Assembly (NCBI RefSeq): GCF_004004565.1
Contig: NZ_SACM01000001.1
Span: forward strand, 868,001 to 932,000
DNA from: Inhella crocodyli
Lineage (GTDB): Bacteria > Pseudomonadota > Gammaproteobacteria > Burkholderiales > Burkholderiaceae_C
Length of the DNA stretch: 64,000 nucleotides
Reading direction: 5' to 3'
In this document: one piece after another, positions 8,224 through 19,500 of the stretch
Numbering within the stretch: the first letter of the stretch is position 1
How the letters are laid out: every line of letters begins with the position of its first letter
Translations under genes and position numbers: made by a program
The notes under the pieces: model-generated
Seen by the model: only the letters and a program-made list of their open reading frames with translations
What the model was told of the DNA's origin: nothing
Databases searched by the model: none

Positions 8224-10284
8224 TCAACGAAACGCACGGTAAATCTCCTGCGCCAAGTCTTTGGAGATGCCTTTCACGCTGCTCAGTTCCTCCACGCTGG
8301 CCGCCGCCACCCCTTTCAAGCCGCCAAAGCGCTGCATCAAAGCAGCACGCTTGCGTGGGCCGATCCCAGGCAGATCCTCCAAACGAGAGCTTTGCAGCCG
8401 CGCACTGGCCCGCCTTGCCCTCATCCCTGTGATCGCAAAGCGGTGGGCCTCATCGCGGATCTCCGCCACCAGCATCAGGGCCGCAGAGGTGGCCCCGAGG
8501 CTGAGCTTGGGACGCCCGTCGGCGAAGACCAACTCTTCCAAGCCCACTTTGCGCCCCTCTCCCTTCTCGACGCCCACCAAGCGCGAGGCATCCGCCCCCA
8601 AACTCTCAAAAACCTCGGCAGCGACCCCCACTTGGCCCTTGCCGCCGTCGATCAGCACGACGTCAGGCCACCGCGCGCCGTCTCCCTGCTCTGCCAAGCG
8701 ACCATAGCGGCGCAACAAGACCTGACGCATCGCGGCATAGTCATCGCCTCCCGTGATGCCCTCGATGTTGTAGCGACGGTACTGGCTGCTTTGCATGGCG
8801 TGCTGCTCGAAGACCACGCACGATGCCACGGTGGCCTCGCCGGCCGTGTGACTGATGTCGAAGCACTCGATCCGCAATCGCCCCAAGTCCTGCTCCGCAT
8901 CCCACCCCAGCGCATCGGCCAGAGCCCGGGTTCTTGCTTGTTGCGAGCCCTCCTCGGCCAACAAGCGCCCAAGGGCCAACTCCGCCCCTTGGATGCACAA
9001 GTCCAACCAGATGCGCCGCTGTCCTCGAGGCTGGTCTTGCACCGTCACCCGGCGGCCTGTGGGGGCGGCCAAGAGTGCGACGAGGTCATCTTCAACGGCG
9101 TGACTCACCAACACCAGCGGTGGCGGACTCACCTCCCCGCCGTAGTGCTGCGCCATGAAGGCCTCGAGCACCTGCTGAGCCACCTCTTGCGCCGGTCGTT
9201 CGGGGTCACCTGTGGCGTCCTCGACATGGCTCGGGAAGAAGGCCCGGTCTCCCAGGTGCCGGCCTCCCCGCACCATCGCCAAGTTGACGCAAGCGCGACC
9301 GCCTTTGACCCGAACGGCCAATACGTCGACGTCGCGTTCGCCACCGGTGGCGCTGCTGGCCTCCACCACCTGCTGCTGAAGCACCTGCGACAACGCAGCA
9401 ATCTGGTCTCGCAAATCGGCAGCCTTCTCGAACTCCAAGGCCTCGGCATGGGCCAGCATCCGACCCTGCAGCCCCTGCAGCACCTCGTCCGTTTGACCCC
9501 GGAGGAACGACTCGGCCTGCGCCACATCGGCCGAGTAGGCCTCCGGCTGGATCAAACCCACGCAAGGCGCCGTGCAGCGTCGGATCTGGTGCAAGAGGCA
9601 CGGACGGGAACGGTGATTGAAGACCGCGTCTTCGCAAGTTCGCAGCTTGAACACCCGCTGGACCAACTCGATGGTCTGTCGGACCGCCCCACCATTGGGG
9701 TAGGGGCCAAAGTACCGCCCCTTCTTGTCAACCCCACCCCGGTAGTAGCTCACTCTTGGGAACCGATGTGGGGAGAGGCGCAAATAGGGGTAGCTCTTGT
9801 CGTCCCGGAACAGGATATTGAAGCGCGGATTGAGCTGCTTGATGAGCGTGTTCTCAAGGAGCAGGGCTTCGGCTTCGGTCCGAACGACGGTGGTTTCCAA
9901 GCGCGCGATGCGGGCAACCATCATGCCGATGCGCGTGCCTCCGTGGTCCCGTTGGAAATAGCTCGACACCCGCCGCTTGAGCATCTTGGCCTTGCCGACG
10001 TACAGGATCTGATCCTTGGCGTCGAAATATCGGTACACCCCTGGCAATTGAGGCAAGGCAGCCACCTCAACCAGCAGTCGTTCCCGGACGGTACTGGCTT
10101 GCGCCTCCAAGCCTGCCACGGCGGCCGCCTCTTGCTCGGCCGCGGCTTGCCGCAGGTCGGCCCAGGCCTTGAGAGCCTGCTCCCCCACTTGGTCAGCCTG
10201 CTCCGATCGGCACGACGGGTCGCGCTGGGCTTCGGGGTCAGATGGCGACGTGCTATTTGATTGGGCAGTGGGCATGTCGTTCAT
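8224..10284 (-). CDS. uvrC: Excinuclease ABC subunit C
   Basis: The nuclease of nucleotide excision repair, about 686 aa. The GIY-YIG domain ([20 protein letters not shown]) makes the 3' cut. A Cys-containing region, a UVR segment contacting UvrB ([19 protein letters not shown]) and an RNase H-like nuclease domain for the 5' cut ([26 protein letters not shown]) follow. A tandem helix-hairpin-helix closes the protein ([19 protein letters not shown]). About 75 poorly conserved residues precede the GIY motif. ATGs at 10284 and 10275 are both possible starts. It is divergent from earP, separated by 28 bases. Confidence 0.95.
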   Translation of the reverse strand: MNDMPTAQSNSTSPSDPEAQRDPSCRSEQADQVGEQALKAWADLRQAAAEQEAAAVAGLEAQASTVRERLLVEVAALPQLPGVYRYFDAKDQILYVGKAKMLKRRVSSYFQRDHGGTRIGMMVARIARLETTVVRTEAEALLLENTLIKQLNPRFNILFRDDKSYPYLRLSPHRFPRVSYYRGGVDKKGRYFGPYPNGGAVRQTIELVQRVFKLRTCEDAVFNHRSRPCLLHQIRRCTAPCVGLIQPEAYSADVAQAESFLRGQTDEVLQGLQGRMLAHAEALEFEKAADLRDQIAALSQVLQQQVVEASSATGGERDVDVLAVRVKGGRACVNLAMVRGGRHLGDRAFFPSHVEDATGDPERPAQEVAQQVLEAFMAQHYGGEVSPPPLVLVSHAVEDDLVALLAAPTGRRVTVQDQPRGQRRIWLDLCIQGAELALGRLLAEEGSQQARTRALADALGWDAEQDLGRLRIECFDISHTAGEATVASCVVFEQHAMQSSQYRRYNIEGITGGDDYAAMRQVLLRRYGRLAEQGDGARWPDVVLIDGGKGQVGVAAEVFESLGADASRLVGVEKGEGRKVGLEELVFADGRPKLSLGATSAALMLVAEIRDEAHRFAITGMRARRASARLQSSRLEDLPGIGPRKRAALMQRFGGLKGVAAASVEELSSVKGISKDLAQEIYRAFR

Positions 10285-10312
10285 TGTGCGGGGGCGTCTG
10301 AATAATGCCGCG

Positions 10313-11407
10313 ATGGACTGCACGTACAGCTTGCAATGGGATGTGTTCTGTCGAGTGATCGACAACCACGGGGATTTGGGCGTTTGCCTGAGGTTGGCTC
10401 GACACCTGGATGCCCGTGGAGAGCGCGTGCGCTTGTGGATCGATGACCCCGCGGCCTTGAAATGGATGGCCGCGAACGACCGCGAACGGTCTTGGGCACA
10501 CGCCTGGCCCGGCATCGAATGGCACCCGCCAACGCCTCATCAAGTCGTGGTGGAGGCGTTTGGATGCCACTTGCCCGAGTCCGTTGAAGCTTCGCTCGCG
10601 GTAGCCCCGCCAAAGGCATGGATCAACCTGGAGTACCTGAGTGCAGAACCCTGGGTCGAACGCACCCATGGACTGCCTTCGCCGGTCATGAGCGGGCCCG
10701 CCAAGGGGCTTCGCAAACGCTTCTGCTACCCAGGGTTTGGTCCGAAGACGGGAGGCCTGTTGACATCCATGGTCGGTGGGGCGGAGCTCGATTCACCGCG
10801 CTCCACCCCCATCCCGTCCGGCGACACGGATGCACCGGGGAGCCGACAAGTCAGCTTGTTTTGCTACCCGCACGCCCCCATCGGGGCGCTGTTTCACCGG
10901 CTCGCCGATCGTCCGACCCAGGTTTGGGTGACCGGCGGCGACGCCTCACAAAGGGCGGCGCTTGCAGCGTGGGAAACCCTGGACGAAGCGCAACGCCGTC
11001 GCATCCGCTTGACCCCCTTGCCATGGCTGGACCAGCACGGCTACGACGCATTGCTGCAAAGGTGCGACCTGAACGTAGTGCGCGGCGAGGACTCCTTCGT
11101 TCGCGCACAGTGGGCCGGGAAGCCTTGGCTGTGGCACATCTACCGGCAGGACGACGGCAGCCACGGCCCCAAGCTGGAGGCGTTCCTGGACCGGTGGCTG
11201 GAGGGCGTACCGTCCACAGAGAGCGCGCGATGGAGAGCCACCTGGCGCGCCTGGAATGGGCTGTCAGCACCGGAGCAGTTGGCCCTCAATCGCGACGACG
11301 GCCTAGAGCAGGACGGAGCCTCGCACGCCCTGAAATGGCGACAACAACTGGCCGGATGGCCCGACCTGGCCGCCACGCTCATGACGTGGGCGCGGGAGAA
11401 CCCCTAG
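10313..11407 (+). CDS. earP: EF-P arginine rhamnosyltransferase EarP
   Basis: A GT-B glycosyltransferase that transfers rhamnose from dTDP-L-rhamnose to Arg32 of elongation factor P, 364 aa. The N-terminal catalytic segment [18 protein letters not shown] contains the paired Asp residues (D17, D21). The nucleotide-sugar site is [20 protein letters not shown] with E259. The ATG at 10313 gives the family N-terminus; the longer frame from 10169 runs into uvrC. Its substrate gene efp follows at 11512 and encodes the required Arg32. Confidence 0.94.
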   Translation: MDCTYSLQWDVFCRVIDNHGDLGVCLRLARHLDARGERVRLWIDDPAALKWMAANDRERSWAHAWPGIEWHPPTPHQVVVEAFGCHLPESVEASLAVAPPKAWINLEYLSAEPWVERTHGLPSPVMSGPAKGLRKRFCYPGFGPKTGGLLTSMVGGAELDSPRSTPIPSGDTDAPGSRQVSLFCYPHAPIGALFHRLADRPTQVWVTGGDASQRAALAAWETLDEAQRRRIRLTPLPWLDQHGYDALLQRCDLNVVRGEDSFVRAQWAGKPWLWHIYRQDDGSHGPKLEAFLDRWLEGVPSTESARWRATWRAWNGLSAPEQLALNRDDGLEQDGASHALKWRQQLAGWPDLAATLMTWARENP

Positions 11408-11425
11408 AGACCCGCGAGCATTGGC

Positions 11426-11470
11426 TATAATTGAGGGCTTTGCGCCTGCGACGCCCGAAACACTTTCGGG
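11426..11470 (+). promoter_or_regulatory. Perfect TATAAT -10 box and leader hairpin ahead of efp
   Basis: TATAAT lies at 11426-11431, 19 bases after the earP stop, with no clear -35 hexamer. Downstream, CCCGAAA (11454-11460) and TTTCGGG (11464-11470) form a perfect 7-bp stem with a 3-base loop in the predicted leader. This suggests that efp has its own strong promoter in addition to read-through from earP. Confidence 0.6.
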
Positions 11471-11511
11471 AACCGACCGCCGCCAGCGCCCTCCAACCGA
11501 AGGCAACCCCC

Positions 11512-12066
11512 ATGAAAATCGCCCAGGAAATCCGCGCCGGCAACGTCATCATGCAAGGCAAGGACCCGATGGTCGTGCTGAAGACCGAATACAGCCGTGG
11601 CGGCCGCAACGCCGCCACGGTGCGCATGAAGCTCAAGAGCCTGCTGAACAACTCGGGCACCGAAGTGGTGTTCAAGGCCGACGACAAGATGGACCAGATC
11701 ATCCTGGACAAGAAGGAGTGCACTTACTCCTACTTTGCCGATCCGATGTACGTCTGCATGGACTCCGAGTACAACCAGTACGAAGTGGAAGCCGAGAACA
11801 TGGGCGATGCCATCAACTACTTGCAAGACGGCATGGAGTTGGAAGTGGTGTTCTACGACGGCAAAGCCATCAGCGTGGAACTGCCCACCAGCGTGGTGCG
11901 CGAAGTCACGTGGACGGAACCCGCCGTCAAGGGCGACACGTCGGGCAAAGTCCTGAAGCCGGCCAAGATTGCCACGGGCTTCGAGATCATGGTGCCCATT
12001 TTTGTGGCCCAGGGCGATAACATCGAAATCGACACCCGCACCAACGAATACCGCAAGCGGGTCTGA
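11512..12066 (+). CDS. efp: Elongation factor P, Arg32 type
   Basis: A tRNA-shaped translation factor that relieves ribosome stalling at polyproline stretches, 184 aa in three beta-barrel domains. The N-terminal KOW-like domain carries the loop [11 protein letters not shown] with Arg at position 32, the acceptor for EarP rhamnosylation, instead of the Lys modified by EpmA/EpmB. The C-terminus ends [13 protein letters not shown] as usual. The ATG at 11512 starts the canonical [12 protein letters not shown]. The earP-efp pair confirms the rhamnosyl-arginine pathway, and OmpA here has a polyproline linker that would need it. Confidence 0.97.
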   Translation: MKIAQEIRAGNVIMQGKDPMVVLKTEYSRGGRNAATVRMKLKSLLNNSGTEVVFKADDKMDQIILDKKECTYSYFADPMYVCMDSEYNQYEVEAENMGDAINYLQDGMELEVVFYDGKAISVELPTSVVREVTWTEPAVKGDTSGKVLKPAKIATGFEIMVPIFVAQGDNIEIDTRTNEYRKRV

Positions 12067-12088
12067 CCGCAGCGTCGGCCGCGTCATG

Positions 12089-12118
12089 AGGGGCGCCCCA
12101 CCAGGGGCGCCCCTTTTT
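12089..12118 (+). terminator. Intrinsic terminator of efp
   Basis: AGGGGCGCCCC and GGGGCGCCCCT form an 11-bp perfect stem around an ACCA loop, followed by five T (12114-12118). Confidence 0.93.
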
Positions 12119-12157
12119 GTTTTTCGAAGCGAACGGTTCCTTGGAACCAGCAGACAA

Positions 12158-12182
12158 GAAAAAGCCCCGCCGAGGCGGGGCT
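12158..12182 (-). terminator. Intrinsic terminator of ompA
   Basis: On the minus strand AGCCCCGCC / GGCGGGGCT forms a GC-rich stem with a very small loop, followed by TTTTTCTTG. It ends the ompA message, convergent with efp. Confidence 0.88.
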
Positions 12183-12206
12183 AGCAGGGAACCTGGGGTT
12201 CGCCGA

Positions 12207-12872
12207 TTACTTCTTGACGGAGCGGGTGCCAACGACCTCGATTTCCACGCGACGGTTCTTCGCGCGACCTTCCTTGGTGCTGTTGTCGGCGACCGGACTC
12301 TTCTCGCCCTTGCCTTCCGTGTACACGCGGTTCACGTCGATGCCCTTGCTCACCAAGTAGGCCTTGACGGCCTCGGAGCGGCGAGCCGACAGTTTCTGGT
12401 TGTACTCGTCCGAACCCACGCTGTCGGTGTGACCCACAGCGATGATCACTTCCAGCGTGATGGCGCCCATCTTGCTGGTCAGATCGTCCAGCTTTGCCTT
12501 GCCTTCGGGCTTGAGAACGGCCTTGTCGAAGTCAAAGAAGGCGTCGGCCGCAAAGTTGACCTTTTCCACGGTCGGCTTCGGCGGAGGCGGGGGCGGCTGA
12601 ACGGGCTTCGGCGGCGCAGGCGGCGCAACCGGCGGGGCCACGGGCTTCGGGGCCTCGGGCGGCTTCGGCTTCAGGGCGCCATCGCAATCCACGGCCGCAG
12701 TCGCGGGAGTCCAGTAGTTGTCGCGCCAGCAGTACTCGTTGGTGCCGTTTTTCCAAACGGTGCCGTCGGTGGCACGCCAGTTGTCGCCGCCAACCTTCAC
12801 TTGCGCGACAGCCGCGGTCGTGGCCAGGGATGCCAGAACCAGCATCGAAGCCAAACGGGTCAGTTTCTTCAT
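12207..12872 (-). CDS. ompA: OmpA-family outer-membrane/peptidoglycan-binding protein
   Basis: An abundant envelope protein, 221 aa. A Sec signal (MKKLTRLASMLVLASLATTAAVAQ) leads to a short N-terminal segment with two Cys (EYCWRDN, DCDGA) instead of the 8-stranded barrel, then a proline hinge of nearly continuous Pro/Ala/Lys. The C-terminal OmpA domain binds diaminopimelate: NFAADAFFDFDKAVLKPEGK, then GHTDSVGSDEYNQKLSARR, then GRAKNRRVEIEV. Strong Shine-Dalgarno GAGAGGAGA lies just before the ATG at 12872. The proline-rich linker makes it a likely EF-P-dependent protein. Confidence 0.92.
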   Translation of the reverse strand: MKKLTRLASMLVLASLATTAAVAQVKVGGDNWRATDGTVWKNGTNEYCWRDNYWTPATAAVDCDGALKPKPPEAPKPVAPPVAPPAPPKPVQPPPPPPKPTVEKVNFAADAFFDFDKAVLKPEGKAKLDDLTSKMGAITLEVIIAVGHTDSVGSDEYNQKLSARRSEAVKAYLVSKGIDVNRVYTEGKGEKSPVADNSTKEGRAKNRRVEIEVVGTRSVKK

Positions 12873-13136
12873 ATTTCTCCTCTCAAGGACGCCGCAGTTG
12901 CCTGCGCAATGATGGGTCTGCAAAAACCTCAAGGGATGCCCAAGCGCAGGCGGGCTTCCGTTGACGGGAAGATTCTGGCATGGGGCTTTCCACCGATGCA
13001 TTGTGCGGTTGCCCCGTGACGTGGGGAGGTCCATGTTGCAAGGGCACGACACGGAGCGACCCATAGAATCTCGCGCTCGTTTCTCGACCCGTCCGCGCGA
13101 TTCATCACGCGCCTCCCAGGCCTGTTGCCCAACCGC
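12873..13136. promoter_or_regulatory. Divergent promoter region between ompA and gyrA
   Basis: 264 bases without a gene. Toward gyrA, TAGAAT (13064-13069) followed by CTCGCGCTC is a -10 candidate, 68 bases before the start codon; TTGCAA at 13036 is too far away to be a normal -35. Toward ompA, CAGAAT on the minus strand (12977-12972) would give a leader of about 95 bases. No operator palindrome stands out. Confidence 0.45.
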
Positions 13137-15761
13137 ATGACCTCGTCCCAGTTCGCCAAAGAAACCCTGCCCATCAGCCTCGAGGAGGAAATGCGGCGCT
13201 CTTACCTCGATTACGCCATGAGCGTGATCGTGGGCCGCGCACTGCCCGACGCGCGAGACGGCCTCAAGCCCGTTCACCGTCGCGTGCTGTTCGCGATGCA
13301 CGAACTGAACAACGACTGGAACCGACCTTACAAGAAGTCGGCCCGCATCGTGGGTGACGTGATCGGTAAGTACCACCCCCACGGCGACAGTGCGGTGTAC
13401 GACACCATCGTGCGCATGGCGCAGGATTTCAGCTTGCGGCACATGCTGGTGGACGGGCAAGGCAACTTCGGCTCGGTCGACGGCGACAACGCGGCTGCCA
13501 TGCGTTACACGGAGATTCGTCTCTCCAAGATTGCGCACGAAATGCTCGCCGATATCGACAAGGAAACAGTTGATTTCGGCCCCAATTACGACGGCTCTGA
13601 AAAGGAGCCCCTGGTTTTGCCCACCCGACTGCCCAATTTGTTGGTCAACGGTTCGTCGGGTATCGCGGTGGGCATGGCCACGAACATTCCGCCGCACAAC
13701 CTCAACGAGGTGGTGGACGCTTGTTTGCATCTGCTGCGCCACCCGGACGCCAGCATCGATGACTTGATGGCCTTCATCCCTGCTCCGGACTTTCCGACCG
13801 CGGGCATCATTTACGGGCTGGAGGGCGTGCGCGAGGGGTACCGCACCGGTCGAGGCCGTGTCGTCATGCGCGCGAAATGCCATTTCGAGGACATCGACCG
13901 CGGTCAGCGTCAAGCGATCATCGTTGACGAGATCCCCTACCAGGTCAACAAGAAGACGCTGCTGGAACGCATCGCCGAGTTGGTGCATGAGAAAAAGCTG
14001 GAGGGCATCAGCCACATCCAGGACGAGTCCGACAAATCGGGGATGCGCGTCGTCATCGAACTGAAGCGCGGTGAAGTGCCCGAAGTGGTGCTGAACAACC
14101 TCTACAAGCAGACCCAGCTCCAAGACAGCTTCGGCATCAACATGGTGGCGCTCATCGATGGGCAGCCCAAGTTGTGCAACTTGCTGGACCTGATTTCCGT
14201 GTTCCTAGAGCACCGGCGTGAGGTGGTCACCCGTCGCACGGTTTTCGAGTTGCGCAAGGCGCGCGAGCGGGGCCACGTGCTGGAGGGTTTGGCCGTCGCA
14301 CTGGCGAACATCGACGAGTTCATCCAAATCATCAAAAACTCGCCGACGCCGCCGATTGCCAAAGCCGAGTTGATGACCCGGAGTTGGGACAGCAGTTTGG
14401 TCCGCGAGATGCTCTCGCGCGCCGAAGGGGCGAACCCTGGTGGGGCCGCGGCTTACCGCCCGGACGGGCTTGAAGCCCACTTTGGATTGCAGGCCGATGG
14501 GCTGTACCGCCTGAGCGAGACGCAAGCCAACGAGATCTTGCAGATGCGCCTGCAGCGCCTGACGGGCTTGGAGCAGGACAAGATCGTCGGCGAGTACAAG
14601 GACGTGATGGCGCAGATCGCCGATCTGCTGGACATCTTGGCCCGACCGGAACGCGTCACGACCATCATCTCCGATGAGCTCGGGGCGCTGCGCCAAGAAT
14701 TCGGCCAGACGAAGCTGGGGGCTCGCCGCAGCCAGATTGAGCGCAATGCGCAGGAACTGGGCACGGAGGACCTGATCACGCCGACCGACATGGTGGTGAC
14801 ACTGAGTCACACCGGTTACATCAAGAGCCAAGCCTTGGCCGAGTACCGCGCCCAACGGCGTGGCGGGCGGGGGAAGCAGGCCGCCGCCACCAAAGAAGAC
14901 GACTGGATCGATCAACTCTTCATCGCGAACACGCACGACTGGATCCTGTGCTTCAGCAACCGGGGACGGGTGTACTGGCTCAAGGTGTGGGAAGTGCCGC
15001 AAGGCAGCCGCAACTCGCGCGGGCGCCCCATCGTGAACATGTTCCCGTTGCAGCCGGAAGAAAAGATCACGGTGGTCCTGCCGCTGACGGGCGAGTTCCG
15101 CACCTTCCCTGAAGACCACTACATCTTCATGTGCACGGGCATGGGAACGGTCAAGAAGACCGCCCTGAACGAATTCAGCAACCCGCGCAAGGCCGGCATC
15201 ATTGCCGTGGACTTGGACGAAGGCGATGTGCTGATCGGCGCGGCGCTCACCGACGGGCGCCATGACGTGATGCTGTTCAGCGATGGCGGCAAGGCGGTTC
15301 GCTTTGACGAGGACGACGTTCGCGCCATGGGCCGCCAAGCGCGTGGCGTGAGGGGCATGCAGTTGGAGGAAGGGCAGCGCGTCATCGCCATGCTGGTGGC
15401 CGAAGACGAAACCCAAAGCGTGTTGACCGCCACCGAGAACGGCTACGGCAAGCGCACGAACATTGCGGAGTACACCCGCCATGGCCGGGGTACCAAGGGC
15501 ATGATCGCCATCCAGCAAAGCGAGCGCAATGGCCGCGTGGTGGGCGCCACCCTGGTGCGCCCGGCCGACGAGATCATGCTGATCACCGATACCGGCGTGC
15601 TGGTTCGGACGCGGGTCGCCGAGATCCGCGAGTTGGGCCGTGCCACGCAGGGCGTGACCCTCATCGCCTTGGACGATGGCGCCAAGCTCAGCGGCTTGCA
15701 GCGCATCGCAGAAAACGACGCCGGTGCCGAGCCCGAAGTCACCGACGAAAGCACCGAATGA
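13137..15761 (+). CDS. gyrA: DNA gyrase subunit A
   Basis: A type II topoisomerase subunit that cuts and religates DNA, 874 aa. The winged-helix/tower region carries catalytic Tyr124 ([10 protein letters not shown]). The quinolone-resistance region has S85 and D89 ([10 protein letters not shown]), the residues equivalent to E. coli S83 and D87, both of the susceptible type. The C-terminal beta-pinwheel starts with the GyrA box QRRGGRG, which distinguishes GyrA from ParC. The ATG at 13137 ([14 protein letters not shown]) is preferred to the TTG four codons earlier. Its stop overlaps the next start (ATGA), opening the long plus-strand operon. Confidence 0.97.
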   Translation: MTSSQFAKETLPISLEEEMRRSYLDYAMSVIVGRALPDARDGLKPVHRRVLFAMHELNNDWNRPYKKSARIVGDVIGKYHPHGDSAVYDTIVRMAQDFSLRHMLVDGQGNFGSVDGDNAAAMRYTEIRLSKIAHEMLADIDKETVDFGPNYDGSEKEPLVLPTRLPNLLVNGSSGIAVGMATNIPPHNLNEVVDACLHLLRHPDASIDDLMAFIPAPDFPTAGIIYGLEGVREGYRTGRGRVVMRAKCHFEDIDRGQRQAIIVDEIPYQVNKKTLLERIAELVHEKKLEGISHIQDESDKSGMRVVIELKRGEVPEVVLNNLYKQTQLQDSFGINMVALIDGQPKLCNLLDLISVFLEHRREVVTRRTVFELRKARERGHVLEGLAVALANIDEFIQIIKNSPTPPIAKAELMTRSWDSSLVREMLSRAEGANPGGAAAYRPDGLEAHFGLQADGLYRLSETQANEILQMRLQRLTGLEQDKIVGEYKDVMAQIADLLDILARPERVTTIISDELGALRQEFGQTKLGARRSQIERNAQELGTEDLITPTDMVVTLSHTGYIKSQALAEYRAQRRGGRGKQAAATKEDDWIDQLFIANTHDWILCFSNRGRVYWLKVWEVPQGSRNSRGRPIVNMFPLQPEEKITVVLPLTGEFRTFPEDHYIFMCTGMGTVKKTALNEFSNPRKAGIIAVDLDEGDVLIGAALTDGRHDVMLFSDGGKAVRFDEDDVRAMGRQARGVRGMQLEEGQRVIAMLVAEDETQSVLTATENGYGKRTNIAEYTRHGRGTKGMIAIQQSERNGRVVGATLVRPADEIMLITDTGVLVRTRVAEIRELGRATQGVTLIALDDGAKLSGLQRIAENDAGAEPEVTDESTE

Positions 15762-16330
15762 AGTCACTGAAGCTGGCCCTGGCCTCGACCCTGCTGTTTT
15801 CCGCTGGCTGGGCCTTGGCCCAAGGCGCTGACGCCGAAAAGAAGGCCTTGGTTGCCAAGATCGTCAAGCTGCAGCAACCGGCCATGGAGCAGTTTGCGCT
15901 GGGCCTGGTGCAGGGACCGATGCAGCAGATGCTGCGCAGCGCCGAGCAGGTGGTCATGGCCCGGGTCCCCGCCGAGAAGCGCGAAGCCACGGGCAACGCG
16001 ATGGTTGCGGAAGCCCAAGCCGCCCTCAGAGAGTTGGAGCCGAGTTTGAAGGCCAGCGGGGCCAAGCACGCCGCCCAGACCTACGGCGCGGCCTTGGAAG
16101 CCAAGTTCAGCGCTTCGGAACTGAAAGAGATCTTGCAGGTCTTGGAGTCGCCCACCATGCGGCGCTTCTCGCAGATGGGGCCGGAATTGAACCAGTCGAT
16201 GGCGCAGGCCATCGCCAAAGACACCAAGGGCAATGTTGAGTCGCGCTTGAAGGCCTTGGACCAAAAGCTGGTGCAGTTGGTCAACGCCGCCCTGCCCGCA
16301 CCCAACGCCCCCAGCCCCAAGCAACCCTGA
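15758..16330 (+). CDS. Secreted DUF2059-family protein
   Basis: A 190-aa exported protein of unknown function. The signal peptide is [22 protein letters not shown]. The rest is almost entirely helical, with the family features [15 protein letters not shown] and [26 protein letters not shown], where the 'YxS/SPxxR' region is followed by a helix. The gene overlaps the gyrA stop by 4 bases and precedes serC by 11, so it is translationally coupled in a housekeeping operon. This position recurs in Burkholderiales genomes, but its role is not known. Confidence 0.85.
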   Translation: MKSLKLALASTLLFSAGWALAQGADAEKKALVAKIVKLQQPAMEQFALGLVQGPMQQMLRSAEQVVMARVPAEKREATGNAMVAEAQAALRELEPSLKASGAKHAAQTYGAALEAKFSASELKEILQVLESPTMRRFSQMGPELNQSMAQAIAKDTKGNVESRLKALDQKLVQLVNAALPAPNAPSPKQP

Positions 16331-16341
16331 CCGCCCACCCG

Positions 16342-17454
16342 ATGCCGCAGCGCCGTCCGTACAACTTCTCAGCGGGCCCTGCGGCCCTTCCCCTGCCCGT
16401 GCTGGAGCGCGCTGCCGCCGAAATGTGCGATTGGCGAGGCAGCGGCATGGGCGTGATGGAAATGAGCCATCGCGGCGCCGAGTTCGCCGAAATCATGGCG
16501 AGCACGGAGCGGGACCTCCGGGCGCTGGCGCAGGTGCCCGACGATTTCGCCGTGCTCTTCATGCAGGGCGGCGCCTTGGCCGAGAACGCCATCGTGCCGT
16601 TGAACTTGGCCCGCCGGGGCCGTGTGGACGTGGGCATCAGCGGGAGTTGGTCGGCGAAGAGTGCGCAGGAGGCGGCCAAGTACGCGCAGGTGTCTGCGGC
16701 GTTTGACACCCGCGGCGAGGGCCATCTCTCGGTACCAGATCCGTCGACATGGCGCCTGCAAGACGACGCCGACTACCTGCACCTGTGCAGCAACGAAACC
16801 ATCGACGGGGTCGAGTTCCAGGTCCTGCCGGACCTTGCCGCCATGGGCTACCGGGCCCCCTTGGTGGTGGATTGCTCGTCCAATCAACTCTCGCGCCCGT
16901 TCGATTGGTCCCGCATTGGGCTGGCCTTTGGCGGCGCCCAAAAGAACATCGGACCTGCGGGGCTGACGCTGGTCTACGTCCGACGCAGCCTTTTGGGCGA
17001 GGCCCACGCCTTGTGCCCCAGCGCATTCGAGTTCTCGCGGGTGGCGCGCGAAGGTTCGATGTTCAACACGCCGCCAACGTACGCCATTTACATGGCGGGG
17101 CTCGTGTTCGAGTGGGCCCTGCAGTTCGAGTACGCCGGACTGCGCGGTCTGGCCGCCATCGAACGGCACAACCTCGACAAAGCGCAATTGCTTTATGGGG
17201 CCATCGACGGCTCGGGGCTGTACAGCAACCGCGTCGCCGCCGCCGCGCGTTCGCGCATGAACGTCCCCTTCTTCCTGCGCCGCGAAGAACTGACGGGTAT
17301 CTTCCTGACCGAAGCCAAGGCCGCCGGACTGCTCCAGCTGAAGGGCCACAAGAGCAAGGGTGGCTTGCGCGCCTCGCTCTACAACGCCATGCCATTGGCA
17401 GGGGTCGAAGCCTTGGTGGGATTCATGAAGGACTTCGAACACCGCCATGGCTGA
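16342..17454 (+). CDS. serC: Phosphoserine aminotransferase
   Basis: A PLP enzyme converting 3-phosphohydroxypyruvate and glutamate to phosphoserine and 2-oxoglutarate; it also serves pyridoxal 5'-phosphate synthesis. It is 370 aa, starting with the diagnostic [21 protein letters not shown] and S/T residues bind the phosphate, and the Schiff-base lysine lies in [12 protein letters not shown]. The C-terminus ends with [21 protein letters not shown], typical of the class V family member SerC. It overlaps pheA by 8 bases. Confidence 0.97.
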   Translation: MPQRRPYNFSAGPAALPLPVLERAAAEMCDWRGSGMGVMEMSHRGAEFAEIMASTERDLRALAQVPDDFAVLFMQGGALAENAIVPLNLARRGRVDVGISGSWSAKSAQEAAKYAQVSAAFDTRGEGHLSVPDPSTWRLQDDADYLHLCSNETIDGVEFQVLPDLAAMGYRAPLVVDCSSNQLSRPFDWSRIGLAFGGAQKNIGPAGLTLVYVRRSLLGEAHALCPSAFEFSRVAREGSMFNTPPTYAIYMAGLVFEWALQFEYAGLRGLAAIERHNLDKAQLLYGAIDGSGLYSNRVAAAARSRMNVPFFLRREELTGIFLTEAKAAGLLQLKGHKSKGGLRASLYNAMPLAGVEALVGFMKDFEHRHG

Positions 17455-18559
17455 CCCCCTCGCCCCGCAAGACGACGCCGCGCTATTGGCCCTGCGCACA
17501 AAAATCGACGCCCTGGATCGGGAACTGCTGGCCATGCTCAACCGGCGGGCGGGGTATGCCCAAGAGGTCGGTGAGATCAAGCGACGCCAAGGCGCCATCG
17601 TGTTCCGTCCCGAGCGAGAGGCAGCGGTCATCGCCGGCCTGAAGTCGGTCAACACGGGCCCCCTGCTGAGCGACAACATCGCCCCGATTTGGCGCGAGAT
17701 CATGAGCGCTTGCCGGGCCCTGGAAACGCCCACGCGGGTCGCCTTCTTGGGGCCCGCGGGCACCTTCAGCGAACAAGCAGCGCTGGGCTACTTCGGCAGC
17801 AGCATCGTGCGCGTGCCCTGCGCCAGCATCGACGAAGTGTTTCGCGTCACCAGCGCGGGGGCCGCCGACTTCGGCTTGGTGCCCGTCGAGAACTCCACCG
17901 AAGGCGGCGTGGCGCGCACGCTGGACCTGTTGTTGAGCACCCCGTTGTTCATCATCGGCGAGACCAGCTTGTTCGTGCGGCACAACCTGCTTCGGGCCCA
18001 AGATTCCATGGACGGCATCCAGGCCGTGTGCGCGCATCCCCAGGCCCTGGCGCAGTGCCACGCTTGGCTGTCCACGCACCTGCCACACGCCGAACGGCGA
18101 CCGGTGGCGAGCAACGCCGAGGGCGCCCGGATGGCGGCGCAGGACACCAGTCTGGCGGCCATCGCCAGCACCCGTGCCGGTAGCGAATACGGCTTGCACG
18201 TGGTTGCACCTGCCATCCAGGACGACGCTCACAATCGCACCCGGTTCGCGGTGCTGACCCAGCCCGACAAGCACCCCAGCCCGCGCGCCAGCGGCCGGGA
18301 CTGCACCAGCTTGGTCGTGTCCGTCCGCAACCGTCCTGGTGCATTGCACGACCTCGTGGTGCCCTTGAAGGAACATGGGGTCTCCATGACGCGGTTCGAG
18401 TCGCGGCCCGCGCGATCGGGTGGCCAGTGGGAGTACTACTTCTACATCGACCTGCAAGGGCACCCCGACGAGCCCCACGTGGCGCAAGCGCTGCAGGCGC
18501 TGCGGGACTGCTGCGCGTTTTTCAAAGTTTTGGGCACGTATCCTCTGGACACGCATTGA
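17447..18559 (+). CDS. pheA: Bifunctional chorismate mutase / prephenate dehydratase (P-protein)
   Basis: Makes phenylpyruvate from chorismate in phenylalanine synthesis, 370 aa. The N-terminal AroQ-type chorismate mutase spans about residues 10-95 ([34 protein letters not shown]). The prephenate dehydratase domain begins [18 protein letters not shown] and has the VENSTEGGV segment. A C-terminal ACT domain ([20 protein letters not shown] then MTRFESRP) contains the GALH and ESRP motifs that bind Phe for feedback inhibition. Coupled with serC upstream and tyrA 20 bases downstream. Confidence 0.97.
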   Translation: MADPLAPQDDAALLALRTKIDALDRELLAMLNRRAGYAQEVGEIKRRQGAIVFRPEREAAVIAGLKSVNTGPLLSDNIAPIWREIMSACRALETPTRVAFLGPAGTFSEQAALGYFGSSIVRVPCASIDEVFRVTSAGAADFGLVPVENSTEGGVARTLDLLLSTPLFIIGETSLFVRHNLLRAQDSMDGIQAVCAHPQALAQCHAWLSTHLPHAERRPVASNAEGARMAAQDTSLAAIASTRAGSEYGLHVVAPAIQDDAHNRTRFAVLTQPDKHPSPRASGRDCTSLVVSVRNRPGALHDLVVPLKEHGVSMTRFESRPARSGGQWEYYFYIDLQGHPDEPHVAQALQALRDCCAFFKVLGTYPLDTH

Positions 18560-18579
18560 CCCGCCACCCAACTCTGCCC

Positions 18580-19500
18580 ATGGCCCGCCTGACCCGTCCG
18601 CAATTCCAACAACTCGGCATCATTGGCTGCGGGCTGATTGGCGGGTCGTTCGCGCTGGCCATGAAGCGAGCGGGCCTCGTCAAGCGGGTCGTGGGCTACA
18701 GCAAGTCGCCCTCGACGACTGAGTTGGCCAAGAAGATGGGGGTGATCGACGTGGCCGCGGAGTCCGCCCTGTTGGCCGTGTCGGGATCGGACATCGTGCT
18801 CATCGCCGTGCCCGTGGCCGCCACCGAGGCGACCCTTCGCGCGATTCGCCACCTGGTCGCTCCTGGGGTCCTGTTCATGGACGTGGGCTCCACCAAGGCC
18901 GATGTCGCACTGGCCGCACAGCGTGTGCTGGGCGACTTGGCCGCCAACTTCGTGCCCGTGCACCCCATTGCCGGCAAGGAGCACTCGGGCGTGCAGCACG
19001 CCGATGCCCTGCTCTTCCAAGGCAAGCAGGTGGTGTTGACCCCCTTGCCCGACAACGACCATGCCTTGGTCCAGCGGGCGGCAGCCACCTGGGCGGCGCT
19101 GGGCTGCAAGGTGCTGCGCATGACGCCGGAGAACCACGACGCCGCCTACGCCGCCGTGAGCCACCTGCCGCACTTGCTCGCGTTCGCCTACATGCAGGGC
19201 ATCATGCGCCAGCCCTCGGGCCGCGAGTACATGGAACTGGCGGGTTCGGGCTTCCGAGACTTCACCCGCATCGCCGGCAGCGACCCCGCCATCTGGCGCG
19301 ACATCTTGCTGGCCAACCGCGAGGAGGTGCTGCACCAGGCGCAGCGCTTCCGCATGTCGCTCGACCGCCTGGAGGGCCTATTGCAGACCCAAGACGCCCC
19401 GGCCCTGGAGGCCTTGCTCAAGCCGATCAGCGCCACGCGCAACACCTGGACCCCAGTCTTCACCAACGTGGACGACGGCGAGCCCAGTTCCAAGTTCTGA
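18580..19500 (+). CDS. tyrA: Prephenate dehydrogenase
   Basis: An NAD(P)-dependent oxidative decarboxylase giving 4-hydroxyphenylpyruvate for tyrosine, or arogenate dehydrogenase in some relatives. It has 306 aa. A Rossmann fold starts [15 protein letters not shown], and the catalytic His region is [20 protein letters not shown]. The helical C-terminal domain contains [15 protein letters not shown] and [20 protein letters not shown] chose the ATG at 18580; the open frame from 18427 overlaps pheA. No ACT domain follows, so feedback control, if any, acts at the active site. Confidence 0.95.
   Translation: MARLTRPQFQQLGIIGCGLIGGSFALAMKRAGLVKRVVGYSKSPSTTELAKKMGVIDVAAESALLAVSGSDIVLIAVPVAATEATLRAIRHLVAPGVLFMDVGSTKADVALAAQRVLGDLAANFVPVHPIAGKEHSGVQHADALLFQGKQVVLTPLPDNDHALVQRAAATWAALGCKVLRMTPENHDAAYAAVSHLPHLLAFAYMQGIMRQPSGREYMELAGSGFRDFTRIAGSDPAIWRDILLANREEVLHQAQRFRMSLDRLEGLLQTQDAPALEALLKPISATRNTWTPVFTNVDDGEPSSKF

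Noticed and set aside
12135-12148. Inverted repeat GGTTCC-TT-GGAACC between the efp and ompA terminators
   Set aside because: Short, with a 2-base loop and no gene to control; probably chance between two convergent terminators.
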